A stretch of DNA of 64,000 nt, taken from contig NZ_FNPX01000005.1 in NCBI RefSeq assembly GCF_900107415.1, forward strand, positions 62,001 to 126,000. The letters are read 5' to 3'. A program made the position numbers and the translations under genes. Source of the stretch: Jannaschia faecimaris (lineage in GTDB: Bacteria > Pseudomonadota > Alphaproteobacteria > Rhodobacterales > Rhodobacteraceae). Positions within the stretch are counted from its first letter, which is position 1. The number at the start of each line of letters is the position of its first letter. Below the pieces are notes generated by a model that saw nothing but the letters and a program-made list of their open reading frames with translations, had not been told where the DNA came from and searched no databases. This document shows positions 17,729-26,265 of the stretch, piece by piece.

Positions 17729-18302
17729 CGGAGCGTTGATCCACTAGGGCAGGATCGCTGGCCAGAGCGCTGTCGGACAGGGGGGAGCACCTGGCCCAAA
17801 GCCCGAAGCACACTTTCCCCGGTACCCAAGGGTTTCCCCGGTGCCCAACGGATAGGCATGTTTCAACGGATGAGTGCATCTGCCATGAGGCGGTTTGCCG
17901 AACCATGTCCCGATAACCTCAACACAATTTTGCGGACATCGGGATGGAAATCAAACCATCACTGCCACCAGCGCGGCACGATCCCCTACTTTGATCAGGC
18001 CCGGACTGTGCCGGGCATCCAGAACACCGTCGCAAAGAGCCCTACAAACATTGGGTTTCTGGCCAGTTCGGTCGCCGGTCCAAATGTAGGCGATTCGTTG
18101 GTCCGTCTTCACATCGTCGCCAAGATCAACAACATATTCGACCAGCTAGCAGTTTCGGCGAAAACGGAACAGCGGTCGTCTGGCATGTCCAGTTCAATAC
18201 CGCCATCCAAGGTTCTCCGGTGTGATCATTCAAGCTGGTTGTTGTCAAAGCGCCTGACACCTGATTAGCCTCGACATGTCACTGAGGAGTGTTCGAGAAA
18301 CA
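17729..18302. other. Gene-poor region before the polyamine-type transporter operon
   Basis: About 570 bases with no recognisable gene; a 136-codon open frame on the plus strand has no family resemblance and no good ribosome binding site. The region contains a short tandem repeat (17814-17848) and must include the promoter for the transporter operon that starts at 18303. I could not fix a promoter or a terminator for the phosphatase gene. Confidence 0.4.
17814..17848. repeat. Short tandem direct repeat (two 16-base copies, period 19)
   Basis: TTTCCCCGGTACCCAA at 17814-17829 is followed, three bases later, by the same sequence with one change (GGTG for GGTA) at 17833-17848. It is intergenic and unlike the surrounding sequence. 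It may be a duplicated regulator site or a simple local duplication. Confidence 0.6.
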
Positions 18303-19397
18303 ATGAACGATTTCGGATCAGAGACCTTCTTGCGTTTCGACAACGTCAAGAAAAGCTACGACCAGACGAACCTGGTCGTCAAAGGCTTCGACATGGACGT
18401 ACGCAAGGGGGAGTTTATCACTCTGCTCGGGCCGTCCGGTTCGGGCAAAACCACGGTATTGATGATGCTTGCCGGATTCGAGAGCGTCACTTCAGGCGAC
18501 ATTGCCATCGCGGGAAAGTCTATCAATAGGACCGCCCCGAATAAGCGCAATATCGGCATGGTCTTTCAGAACTACGCTCTGTTTCCGCATATGACAGTCG
18601 CAGAAAACTTGGCTTATCCGCTAACGGTGCGGAAGATGCCCAAGGCACAAATCAAGGAGCGGGTCGCCGAGTACCTCGAACTGGTTGAACTGTCGGACTT
18701 TGGCAACCGCCGGCCGGGTCAGTTGTCAGGTGGACAGCGCCAGCGTGTGGCCCTCGCGCGCGCCATGATTTTCCAGCCAACGTTGATCCTGATGGACGAG
18801 CCCCTTGGTGCGCTGGACAAGAACTTGCGTGAACAGATGCAGTTCGAAATCACACGCTTGCATAAGCAGTTCGGGTTTACGGTCATCTACGTCACCCACG
18901 ACCAGACCGAAGCCCTATCGATGTCAGACCGGATCGCCGTGTTCAACGATGGTGTGGTGCAGCAGTGCGCACCGCCCGCAGAACTCTATGAGCGGCCGGT
19001 GAATTCTTTCGTCGCGGATTTTATCGGCGAGAACAATTTCATCCCCGGCACGGTCACGTCGCTGGAAGGGTCCGCTGCAAAAGTGCAGACCGACGGCGGC
19101 ACCATCGTCGCGCAAGTGGCGGATGGGTTGATGGAAGGACAAGCCTGTCGCGTTGCGATCCGGCCGGAAAAGCTCTTCATTCCGCCAACGACACATGCCT
19201 ATGACAACGCCCTTACGGTACGGTTCACCACGCGAATCTACGTGGGCGATTTCATTCGCTACTATTTCGACCTCGCCGACGGGACGACCGTTGTTGTCAA
19301 GGTTCTGAACGACTTGTCTGCACCCGACTTTGAAGACGGCGCGGAGGCACAGCTGCTTTGGCTGGCATCCGATTGTGTCGCCTTCCCGGCCGGTTAG
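18303..19397 (+). CDS. Polyamine-type ABC transporter ATP-binding protein (PotA-like)
   Basis: A 364-residue ATPase from ATG 18303; an in-frame ATG at 18276 is possible, and the GAGGAG at 18284 lies between the two. Walker A (GPSGSGKTT), Q-loop (VFQNYALFPHMTV), signature (LSGGQRQRVALARAM), Walker B (LILMDEPLGALD) and the switch histidine (YVTHDQTEAL) are all intact. The C-terminal third is a TOBE regulatory domain (FIGENNFIPGTV onward), as in PotA/FbpC-type importers. It energises the two permeases encoded at 20548-22641, fed by the binding protein at 19452. Operon order is ATPase, binding protein, permease, permease. Confidence 0.92.
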   Translation: MNDFGSETFLRFDNVKKSYDQTNLVVKGFDMDVRKGEFITLLGPSGSGKTTVLMMLAGFESVTSGDIAIAGKSINRTAPNKRNIGMVFQNYALFPHMTVAENLAYPLTVRKMPKAQIKERVAEYLELVELSDFGNRRPGQLSGGQRQRVALARAMIFQPTLILMDEPLGALDKNLREQMQFEITRLHKQFGFTVIYVTHDQTEALSMSDRIAVFNDGVVQQCAPPAELYERPVNSFVADFIGENNFIPGTVTSLEGSAAKVQTDGGTIVAQVADGLMEGQACRVAIRPEKLFIPPTTHAYDNALTVRFTTRIYVGDFIRYYFDLADGTTVVVKVLNDLSAPDFEDGAEAQLLWLASDCVAFPAG

Positions 19398-19451
19398 GCG
19401 AAAAGGGCAAACCGGGGTCCTGCAAAAACCCGGCCTGACAAGGAGAGACCG

Positions 19452-20495
19452 ATGAAAAAGCATTTGACGTTAATTGCCACTCTGGCGCTGACTGCCAGTC
19501 CCCTTGCGGCACAAGATCTGACTGTAACATCGTTTGGCGGCGCTTACGGTGCCGCGCAAAAAGAGCACATGATCGACCCCTTCGTGGCCGCGTCCGGCAC
19601 GAATATCCTGTTCGAAGACTACGGCGGCGGCATCGCCGAGATGAAGGCCCAAGTGGAGGCCGGCAACATCCAGTGGGACGTGGTCGACATCGAGGTCATC
19701 GACCTTGAGCGCGCCTGTGCCGAAGGATATCTGGAAGTCATCGACCAAAGCACATTGCCCGACGGCGACGATGGCACGCCCGCGGCGGAAGACTTCATTC
19801 CCGCCGCGCTGGCTAATGAATGCGGCGTCGGCAACATCGTCTGGTCCGTTGTATTTGCGACCAACAACGAAAACGGGCCTGGTCCGCAGACCATTGCCGA
19901 GTTCTTCGACACCGAAGCCTTCCCCGGCAAGCGTGGCCTGCGCAAGCGGCCACAGGTCAATATGGAATGGGCGTTGATCGCCGATGGTGTGGCACCCGAG
20001 GACGTCTATGAGACGCTGTCGACCGAAGAAGGTCAGGCGCAGGCCTTTGCCAAGCTGGCGACCATCAAAGACGACATCGTCTGGTTCGACAGCTGGTCGC
20101 AGGCCCCCGTCCTGCTGAACGACGGCGGCGCACAAATGGTGCAATCCGCCAACGGTCGCATCTTTTCTGCCATCCAGGACGAAGGCGCACCGTTCAGCAT
20201 TATCTGGGACAGCCACGTCTATGACCTGGACGTCTGGGCGATCATGAAGGGGTCGCCGAACAAGGAAAAGGCGATGGAATTCATCCAGTTCTCGACGCAG
20301 ACGGTTCCGCTTTCGGGGATGCAGGACGTAGCCTACGGCCCGACCCGCATTTCGGCTCAGGCGCTTCTGCCCGAAGCCGTGAAGCAGGACTTGCCAACGG
20401 CCCACCTCGACGTCGGCCTGAAAGCTGACGGCATCTTCTGGGCAGACTACGGTGAGACCCTTGGCGAGAAGTTCAACGAGTGGCTCCTTCAGTAA
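19452..20495 (+). CDS. Extracellular solute-binding protein (PotD/PotF-like)
   Basis: A 347-residue periplasmic binding protein with a Sec signal peptide (cleavage near LAAQD) and a strong ribosome binding site (AAGGAGAG). The mature N-terminus LTVTSFGGAYGAAQKEH and the later FEDYGGGIAEMKAQVEAGN are typical of the polyamine/opine-type family 1 binding proteins. It would capture a small cationic or amino-acid-like solute and deliver it to the permeases downstream. The exact ligand cannot be read. A hairpin terminator directly after the gene suggests that this component is made in excess over the membrane subunits. Confidence 0.92.
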   Translation: MKKHLTLIATLALTASPLAAQDLTVTSFGGAYGAAQKEHMIDPFVAASGTNILFEDYGGGIAEMKAQVEAGNIQWDVVDIEVIDLERACAEGYLEVIDQSTLPDGDDGTPAAEDFIPAALANECGVGNIVWSVVFATNNENGPGPQTIAEFFDTEAFPGKRGLRKRPQVNMEWALIADGVAPEDVYETLSTEEGQAQAFAKLATIKDDIVWFDSWSQAPVLLNDGGAQMVQSANGRIFSAIQDEGAPFSIIWDSHVYDLDVWAIMKGSPNKEKAMEFIQFSTQTVPLSGMQDVAYGPTRISAQALLPEAVKQDLPTAHLDVGLKADGIFWADYGETLGEKFNEWLLQ

Positions 20496-20504
20496 GGCAT
20501 ATTT

Positions 20505-20536
20505 CCCCGCGCCGTTTCCCGGCGCGGGGGTTTTTT
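20505..20536 (+). terminator. Rho-independent terminator between binding-protein and permease genes
   Basis: CCCCGCGCC (20505-20513) pairs with GGCGCGGGG (20521-20529) around a 7-base loop, followed by a run of six T. It lies inside the transporter operon, so it probably acts as a partial terminator that lowers permease expression relative to the binding protein. Confidence 0.88.
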
Positions 20537-20547
20537 GAAAGCACGCG

Positions 20548-21789
20548 ATGACCGACGTCACAACAGGCCTGAACACCAACGATGCACGCAACGCGGCGCG
20601 CGACGTCCGTATGCGCAAACTGCAGGCCTTCCTGTTCGTGGTGCCCTTGTTGGTGTTTATCGTTTTCGCCTTCGTGGCACCCATAGCGACGATGCTATTT
20701 CGCAGCGTCCACAACCCGACCGTCGCGAATTTGGTGCCGGAGACATTGGCGGCCTTGGAGGACTGGTCCGGCGACGGTCGGCCCGAAGACGCAATCCTGA
20801 TCCAGTTTGCCAAAGATATGAAACGGACGGCGAACGACCGCACCTCCGGCCAAATTGCGGACGAAATCAACAGAACCCTTCCCGGTATGTCCAGTGTAGT
20901 GAAATCCACCGCGCGGGCACTGCGCCGAGTTGACGACGCCGAACTTGCCGCGGACGGCGCTGCTCTTCTGCTGGCGACAAACGACCGTTGGGGGGAACCG
21001 GCAACATGGAACGCGCTTAAAGCGGCCGGGCAGGTTTATTCGTCCAGCTACTATCTCACCGCTGTCGATCTTGAACGGGCTGAGGATGGCAGCATTGTCC
21101 AACGGGACACGCAAATCTACGTCCAGCTTTACACAAAGACCCTGCGCATGGCCCTGATCATCACGGTGCTGACGATCCTTCTGGGCTATCCGCTGGCGTT
21201 CTTCATGGCGCATTCGTCAGACGCGGTGGGCAACTTCCTGATGGTCTTCGTTCTGCTTCCATTCTGGACATCCCTGCTGGTGCGGACAACCGCTTGGATC
21301 GCGTTGTTGCAAACGAACGGTGTTGTGAATTCGACTCTCATGGGCGTGGGTATCACCGATGAGCCGCTTGAGTTGCTCTACACTGAATTCTCGACGATCC
21401 TTGCCATGACCCATATCCTGCTGCCGTTTATGGTCCTGCCGCTCTATGCTGTCATGCGCGGCATCGATAGCAGCTTCATGCGGGCCGCGATTTCCATGGG
21501 CAGTCAGCCGCTTGGTGCCTGGTACAAGATCTATCTTCCGATGAGCTTACCGGGCTTGTCCGCCGGGGCGCTGCTCGTGTTCATCATCTCGGTCGGCTAC
21601 TACATCACACCGGCTCTGGTCGGCGGTGTGGAAGGGCAGATGATTTCAAACATCATCGCGTTCCACATGCAGCAGTCCAACAATTGGGAGCTGGCTGCCG
21701 CCCTCGGATCGCTTTTGCTGGTGCTCATCCTCTTACTTTACTGGCTGTTCGACCGCTTTGTCGGCACCGACAACCTCAAGTTGGGATAG
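20548..21789 (+). CDS. ABC transporter permease (PotB-like) with enlarged first periplasmic loop
   Basis: A 413-residue inner-membrane protein. The first membrane segment (residues about 28-52, FLFVVPLLVFIVFAFVAPIA) is followed by about 135 hydrophilic residues before the remaining five to six segments, which carry the permease core. The conserved EAA loop, which contacts the ATPase, is in the stretch MRAAISMGSQPLGAWYKIYLP. Classical PotB is about 275 residues, so the size difference is due to the loop after segment one. It starts 12 bases after the internal terminator and is followed three bases later by the second permease. Confidence 0.9.
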   Translation: MTDVTTGLNTNDARNAARDVRMRKLQAFLFVVPLLVFIVFAFVAPIATMLFRSVHNPTVANLVPETLAALEDWSGDGRPEDAILIQFAKDMKRTANDRTSGQIADEINRTLPGMSSVVKSTARALRRVDDAELAADGAALLLATNDRWGEPATWNALKAAGQVYSSSYYLTAVDLERAEDGSIVQRDTQIYVQLYTKTLRMALIITVLTILLGYPLAFFMAHSSDAVGNFLMVFVLLPFWTSLLVRTTAWIALLQTNGVVNSTLMGVGITDEPLELLYTEFSTILAMTHILLPFMVLPLYAVMRGIDSSFMRAAISMGSQPLGAWYKIYLPMSLPGLSAGALLVFIISVGYYITPALVGGVEGQMISNIIAFHMQQSNNWELAAALGSLLLVLILLLYWLFDRFVGTDNLKLG

Positions 21790-21792
21790 ACG

Positions 21793-22641
21793 ATGAAACG
21801 CTTGCCCGAATATTACGCGATCTGGCACATCTCTGGCCACTATGGCCTAAGGGTCTTCGCGCTTCTGGTATTGATCTTCCTGATGTTGCCGATCTTGGTG
21901 ATCATGCCCTTGTCGTTCAACGTGGAGCCCTTCTTCACCTTCACCAAAGGCATGTTGTCGCTGGACCCCGACGCCTATTCTCTGCGGTGGTATCAGGAGT
22001 TTATGGATGACCCAAATTGGCGCCTGGCAATCCGTAACAGCTTTATTGTCGGTATACTCGCCGCCCTCATTGCCACGCTTCTGGGCACGCTGGCCGCCGT
22101 CGGGCTGTCGTCTCCGTGGATGCCCTACAAACGGCTGATCACCGCATTGCTGCTGTCGCCGATGATTGTGCCGCTAATCATTATCGCCGCGGGCATGTTC
22201 TTCTTCTACACCAGGTTCAATCTGGTCGGCACGTTTCCGGGTCTGATCATCGCCCACGCGGCCCTCGGCGTACCGTTTGTGATCATCACGGTTACCGCCA
22301 CGCTGAGCGGATTTGATCGCTCCCTATTCGTCGCAGGCCTCAGTCTGGGAGCCAGCCCGATCAAAGTCTTCTGGGACGTCGTAATTCCGTTAATCCGGCC
22401 CGGCGTTATTTCGGGCGGGCTTTTCGCCTTCGTGACATCGTTCGACGAAGTGGTGTTGGTCTTGTTCCTGGCCGGGCCAGAACAACGAACAATTCCAAGA
22501 CAGATGTTCTCGGGGCTGCGCGAACAGATCAATCCCACGATCCTTGCTGTGGCGACCTTGCTGGTCGTCCTGTCGGCGGCCCTACTGTTCACTCTTGAAG
22601 CCTTGCGCAGAAGATCTGTGCGGCTGAGCGGCTCCGGTTAA
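21793..22641 (+). CDS. ABC transporter permease (PotC-like)
   Basis: A 282-residue inner-membrane protein with six predicted membrane segments. The EAA loop is visible in FVAGLSLGASPIKVFWDVVIPLIRPG. It is the second permease of the heterodimeric channel, paired with the product of the gene ending three bases upstream. The sequence FNVEPFFTFTKGMLSLDP after segment one is common in this family. It ends the transporter operon; I see no strong hairpin terminator in the following gene-poor region. Confidence 0.92.
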   Translation: MKRLPEYYAIWHISGHYGLRVFALLVLIFLMLPILVIMPLSFNVEPFFTFTKGMLSLDPDAYSLRWYQEFMDDPNWRLAIRNSFIVGILAALIATLLGTLAAVGLSSPWMPYKRLITALLLSPMIVPLIIIAAGMFFFYTRFNLVGTFPGLIIAHAALGVPFVIITVTATLSGFDRSLFVAGLSLGASPIKVFWDVVIPLIRPGVISGGLFAFVTSFDEVVLVLFLAGPEQRTIPRQMFSGLREQINPTILAVATLLVVLSAALLFTLEALRRRSVRLSGSG

Positions 22642-23125
22642 GACGCTCATCTCGCACATGCCTAAGGCAGTCCGATAAAGCGAACCCGAAGCAGGCTCAG
22701 ACCGTTACCAATCACTGGCTCAGTCAATACAATAACAAGCCAGCAGAGGTTCGCATCCATTCATGCATCCGTCAGCAACCACATCAGCCGGGACGGCCGC
22801 TCATCGGGTCAGGACAACTTCAACCTCAGCCGCGCCCTCGCTCTGCCTGCGAGCAGCGGACTTTACGTGGCATATCAGACAGCAGGCCTGTCATGGCTGA
22901 GACAGATCTTATTTGTCTGACAGTACATCGAACCGGTTTCATCTGAAAAAAACTGCCAAATGATTCCGAAAAAGCCGCAGGAGCATTGATGTGAAGATCG
23001 TGTACAAGCCGCTACAGCGCCACAAACTGTCCACACTTTTGAAACTCTAATCGGGTCTTCGCGATCTAATCAATGAGCCGGAAGATTGATACTGCGGCAC
23101 TTTTACAACGGCCAGGCTTGCGGCG
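22642..23125. other. Gene-poor region between the transporter operon and the chaC pseudogene
   Basis: About 480 bases with no supported gene. A weak imperfect hairpin (AGACAGATC / TTGTCTGA) is visible near 22900-22922 followed by AT-rich sequence; it may be a leftover regulatory or terminator structure. Base composition is lower in GC than the neighbouring operon, in line with decaying sequence. Confidence 0.4.
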
Positions 23126-23743
23126 ATGGCACGCGAGAATGGAACACCGCAGTGGTGGTATTCGGACAAGGAACGTGAGGCTATGCAGGCCAAAGCCCTC
23201 GCAGAACATAGCATTGGCGACCTCTGGGCCTTCGCCTAAGTATCGCTGATGTGGAATCCGCGCCTCTATTTTGAGGAGGTTCGCCGCGCATGGCTGCCGG
23301 ACCACGCCCAACGGTTCATCGTAATGAATATCTACAGGGCTCGCGGCACTGCCGAAGCGCCGGGCCCAATGGCCGCGATCGATCGGGGCGGAACCGGATA
23401 CCGCAGTCTGGCCTTCCGGATTGCAGACGCGAAGATCGAGACGGGAACCGACGTGCTCTGGCAGCGCGAGGGAATCGGACCGGGCTACTGGCACGTCATC
23501 GTCGACGCCCGGATCGGTGACGAGCAGATCACAGCGCTCACTTTCATCGCGAACCATAATGCGGACCTGATCGACAGCGAGATGAGCCGCGACGGGCAGA
23601 TCGGTTACTTGGTCGCCGGCACCAGCATCGACTATCTGCGCAACCTAGTTTGCCGTCTCTGTGCTGTCGGTATCCGGGACGCCGATGTCGAGGACCTGCT
23701 GCACGATGGCGAGGCTTCTTTCAGTGAGACAGCATGGGCGTAA
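23126..23743 (+). pseudogene. chaC-like gamma-glutamylcyclotransferase pseudogene (in-frame stop)
   Basis: In one frame from ATG 23126 the sequence reads as a ChaC protein: DLWAFA, then TAA at 23237-23239, then VSLMWNP, where the family has WVFGYGSLMWNP. The stop replaces the tyrosine, and the next glycine is a valine, so the YGSL substrate-binding loop is destroyed. The remainder is well preserved: RGTAEAPGPMAAIDRGGTGY, SLAFRIAD, LWQREG (containing the likely catalytic glutamate), ALTFIANH and YLRNLVCRLCAVGIRD. ChaC degrades glutathione to 5-oxoproline and Cys-Gly. A 164-residue product starting at the MWNP methionine could be translated but would lack the binding loop. No other frameshift is needed, so the inactivation looks recent. 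Confidence 0.82.
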
Positions 23744-24100
23744 CCCTGCGCGGATCGGACAAAAAAACGGTTGGCCGTGAGGGGTCGTGCAGCACGCCTT
23801 GCCGCACTTCGGCTATGTTAACCGCTTATTGCATAGTGCGCTGGCTGCACCAAACTCGGCAAACCCGGGCATACCCCACCCCAAGCACGGGTGCTTGAGC
23901 TACTGGCTTGCAGCGTCCTCCCGGTCCACCTTCTCTTTGCGAGCGACATTTGTCCCCCACTAGTGCGGCGCATGGGCGGGGCGTATCTCCACTCCTTGCG
24001 GTGTTCAGGTTGCAGCCCACCCCTCCAATCCTGAGCTGTGTCTACTGACAGATCAGTTACACGGACGTCGACTCCAGCAACATTCAGCAAAAAAGCCGGC
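23744..24100. other. Gene-poor region between the chaC pseudogene and the flavodoxin-like gene
   Basis: About 355 bases; open frames here have no family resemblance. A short AAGCCGGCTTTTTT motif on the minus strand directly at the end of the flavodoxin-like gene could be a weak terminator, but its stem has almost no loop. Nothing else is recognised. Confidence 0.35.
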
Positions 24101-24586
24101 TTAAAAGACCCCAAGGCTCAGCCCGGCACCCATGCCTGTACCGAGGTCGCGACACTTAGTGAGATCGTCTTCTGAAATAGTCTTCGCCGCCAAAATCTCC
24201 TCGGGCGTCTGCGCGTGGGTGCAAATGATGAGCGGGGGCTGGACCTCACGAAGCCGCCAACCTTGGGCAATTCGAGCTGTTTGGCGTGCTGCGTTTTCGC
24301 CGTCAGACCCCGCACAAACCATCTGCGCATAGGGACGGCCTTCAATGTGTCCTAGGGCCGGATAATAACAGCGGTCGAAGAAGTCCTTCATGATCCCCGC
24401 GATCGCCGCCAGGTTTTCCGGACCGCAGAAGATATAGCCATCAGCCTGGAGCAGATGTTCGGGCTCAGCCTCGTGGGCAGGCTTTAGGATAGTCTCAACT
24501 TCGTCACGTGCCGCCGTCGCCGCCGCCTCGGCCATTTGCCGACTGCCGCCAGTCTTTGAGTGATATACCATGAGAAGCTGTGCCAT
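24101..24586 (-). CDS. Flavodoxin/NAD(P)H-dependent oxidoreductase family protein
   Basis: A 161-residue flavodoxin-fold protein from ATG 24586. The FMN phosphate-binding loop is in MVYHSKTGGSRQMAEAA, and the second flavin-contact loop is GPENLAAIAGIMKDFFDR, typical of small NAD(P)H:quinone or azo-reductase-like flavoproteins; it would carry out two-electron reduction of an unknown acceptor. The frame is open upstream to 24721 but the extra residues have no flavodoxin character. The upstream bases show TATACT nine bases before the ATG, so the message may be nearly leaderless. The gene stands alone between the chaC pseudogene and the insertion sequence. Confidence 0.82.
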   Translation of the reverse strand: MAQLLMVYHSKTGGSRQMAEAAATAARDEVETILKPAHEAEPEHLLQADGYIFCGPENLAAIAGIMKDFFDRCYYPALGHIEGRPYAQMVCAGSDGENAARQTARIAQGWRLREVQPPLIICTHAQTPEEILAAKTISEDDLTKCRDLGTGMGAGLSLGVF

Positions 24587-25137
24587 TCCGAAACAAGTAT
24601 ACTGTGTGGGGGGTGTGTCCAGAAGGCATGGTGCACCCCACCGCATCGACGGGACTGGGCCGCAGGACCAGACAAGCTCCCTCGGTCCAGGCCCGATTGG
24701 GAGCCATTTTGACCCCGACAAGAGCGCCGGTAAAAAATCCGAAGAGCGATCAGCGACAGTTATTGCTTTGTCTACTGATGCCGCTGAACTTGCCTACGCA
24801 CGGGAGCAAAGGACAGATCTGGATAACGCTGTTCCATTGCCGGGGCTGTGGCCTGCCCGTGCGACGAAATGCGCGTTCTGGATAATCTAAGAGGCTCGAC
24901 GGGCGGTCTCAGCCTCCGGGCACTAAGGGGCCCGGTGCCAGCGTCAGGTCGACCAAGTATAGAATTTCTTGGACGTGCCGATACGAATGGCCTATTCGAC
25001 TTTGTTGCGAAACACCAAGCGAACTATCGGGACGTAAAACGCGAACATCAATTTTCGCAGAAATGGCACACAGAGTTAGTCACAGGTCGTCGGCACAACG
25101 GTCACTGGTGATCATCGCCGCGAAGGGCAACTTGGAG
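24587..25137. other. Gene-poor region between the flavodoxin-like gene and the insertion sequence
   Basis: About 550 bases with several short open frames but none with protein-like features or a credible ribosome binding site. TATACT (24596-24601, minus strand) is a probable -10 box for the flavodoxin-like gene. The rest appears to be non-coding or decayed. Confidence 0.35.
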
Positions 25138-25776
25138 CCGATTCTGTGGAAAGGGGACCTTTGCAAGCGCAGCAAAGTTGGTCTGATTGAGGCCGAGCGG
25201 CCTTCTCCATCAGGGTGTTGCGGCTTTCGGCGGTGCCGGGAAGATATTAGCTGGTTTCCGGAGGTTCTGGGCGGTTGCTGCGAGGAGGAATTCATCGTTT
25301 GCGCCGTTCGGTTCGCGTAACCGGAGCCGTCCCAGGCCGAGGATACGTTTGAGGTGTGCGAAGAGCATCTCGACCTTCTTCCGCAGCCGCATCGAGATCA
25401 CGTAAGCGTCCGTTTTTGCGATGTCGCGGGCGACCTGGCGGGCGTCCTCATGTTCCTCGCGGGTGATCTTTCGGGTGTCGGCGTTCGGGCAGCATTTGGG
25501 CTTCCACGGGCAGGCCTGGCAGACCCCCTTGAGGGCCCGGTAGCGGGCGGTGCCCTTATCACTCGGGCCGCGGTTCGGGTCGGAGTAGTTGCGGCGGAAC
25601 TGCTTGAGGTCCTGGCCCTCGGGGCAGACGTAGCGGTCGTTCTCCGGGTCCCACTCGAAGTCAGCACGTGACCAGGTGCCGTCGGTCCGACCCGACTTAT
25701 CGACGACCGGGATATGCGGCGCAATCTTGCGATCCACTAGCCATCCGAGCATCGGACCGGTGCCGTAGGCGGTGTC

Positions 25777-25817
25777 CACTGCCCGGCAGTGCATCGCGTA
25801 GCGATGTCACGAGAGGG
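25777..25817 (-). repeat. 41-nt double-hairpin palindromic element, copy A
   Basis: Read on the minus strand it starts CCCTCTCGTGA, then a perfect hairpin CATCGC-TAC-GCGATG and a second hairpin CACTGCC-G-GGCAGTG. It sits between the transposase codons for RAIA and DTAYG and shifts the frame. Removing exactly 41 bases restores the family sequence, so no target duplication is apparent. Confidence 0.85.
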
Positions 25818-26003
25818 GGCGATCGCGCGCCCTGGGTGGAGATCGAAGCGCGCCTTCACCCGCTCGAGCATGGTTTTTGTGGACCCGACCTCCGCCTGGC
25901 GGATCGACCTCGTCGTCTCGACGTCGAGGATCACGCCGTGGTCGGTGTCGACGAGATAGTTGTCGGAATAGCTGAAGAACGCCGGACCCTTGCGCGCCGC
26001 AGT

Positions 26004-26044
26004 CTATTACCGCAGGGCACTGCGCAGCAGTGTCCCGAGAGGCA
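26004..26044 (-). repeat. 41-nt palindromic element, copy B (variant 3' end)
   Basis: Read on the minus strand it has CCTCTCGGGA followed by the hairpin CACTGC-TGC-GCAGTG and CCCTGC; its last bases (GGTAATAG) differ from copies A and C, so the second hairpin is lost. It lies after the codons for SDPASQ, before TAARKGP. The family usually has a tryptophan at this point, so the inserted length may be 38 rather than 41 bases. Confidence 0.8.
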
Positions 26045-26224
26045 CTGGCTAGCCGGATCGGAGAAGGAGGTGAACTTTCGCTCCACCTCCGAGGCCGCGC
26101 CGAAGGCCGCCTCGTCGAGAACCTCCAGATACTCACGCACGGCACGCGGCGCGGTCTCCGCGTCGATCCGCGCCGGATCCCAGTCTTCCGTCGCCGCAGA
26201 GTACTGCATGTTGGCGTCCGCCTC

Positions 26225-26265
26225 CCCTCTCGGAACATTGCTGTGCAATGCCCTGCCGGGCAGTG
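26225..26265 (+). repeat. 41-nt double-hairpin palindromic element, copy C (opposite orientation)
   Basis: Read on the plus strand it has CCCTCTCGGAA, then CATTGC-TGT-GCAATG and CCCTGCCGGGCAGTG. It is inserted in the opposite orientation to copies A and B, between the codons for ARLI and EADAN of the transposase. Both arms of its first hairpin differ from copies A and B in matched positions. Confidence 0.85.

Noticed and set aside
17858-18268. 136-codon plus-strand frame before the transporter operon
   Set aside because: No recognisable motif, no ribosome binding site and irregular codon choice; treated as non-coding.
23066-23557. Minus-strand open frame opposite the chaC pseudogene
   Set aside because: The plus strand reads as ChaC across the whole stretch apart from one stop; the minus frame is its shadow.
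23781-23830. Possible fourth copy of the 41-nt palindromic element
   Set aside because: A short CGTGC-AG-CACG hairpin followed by CTTGCC resembles it, but the conserved CTCTCG leader and second hairpin are missing.
24060-24105. Terminator after the flavodoxin-like gene
   Set aside because: AAGCCGGCTTTTTT has a self-complementary core but no loop-length spacer, so a stable hairpin is unlikely.
24587-25111. Several short open frames (for example 24848-25111 and 24580-24885)
   Set aside because: No motifs or ribosome binding sites and no agreement with neighbouring codon use.
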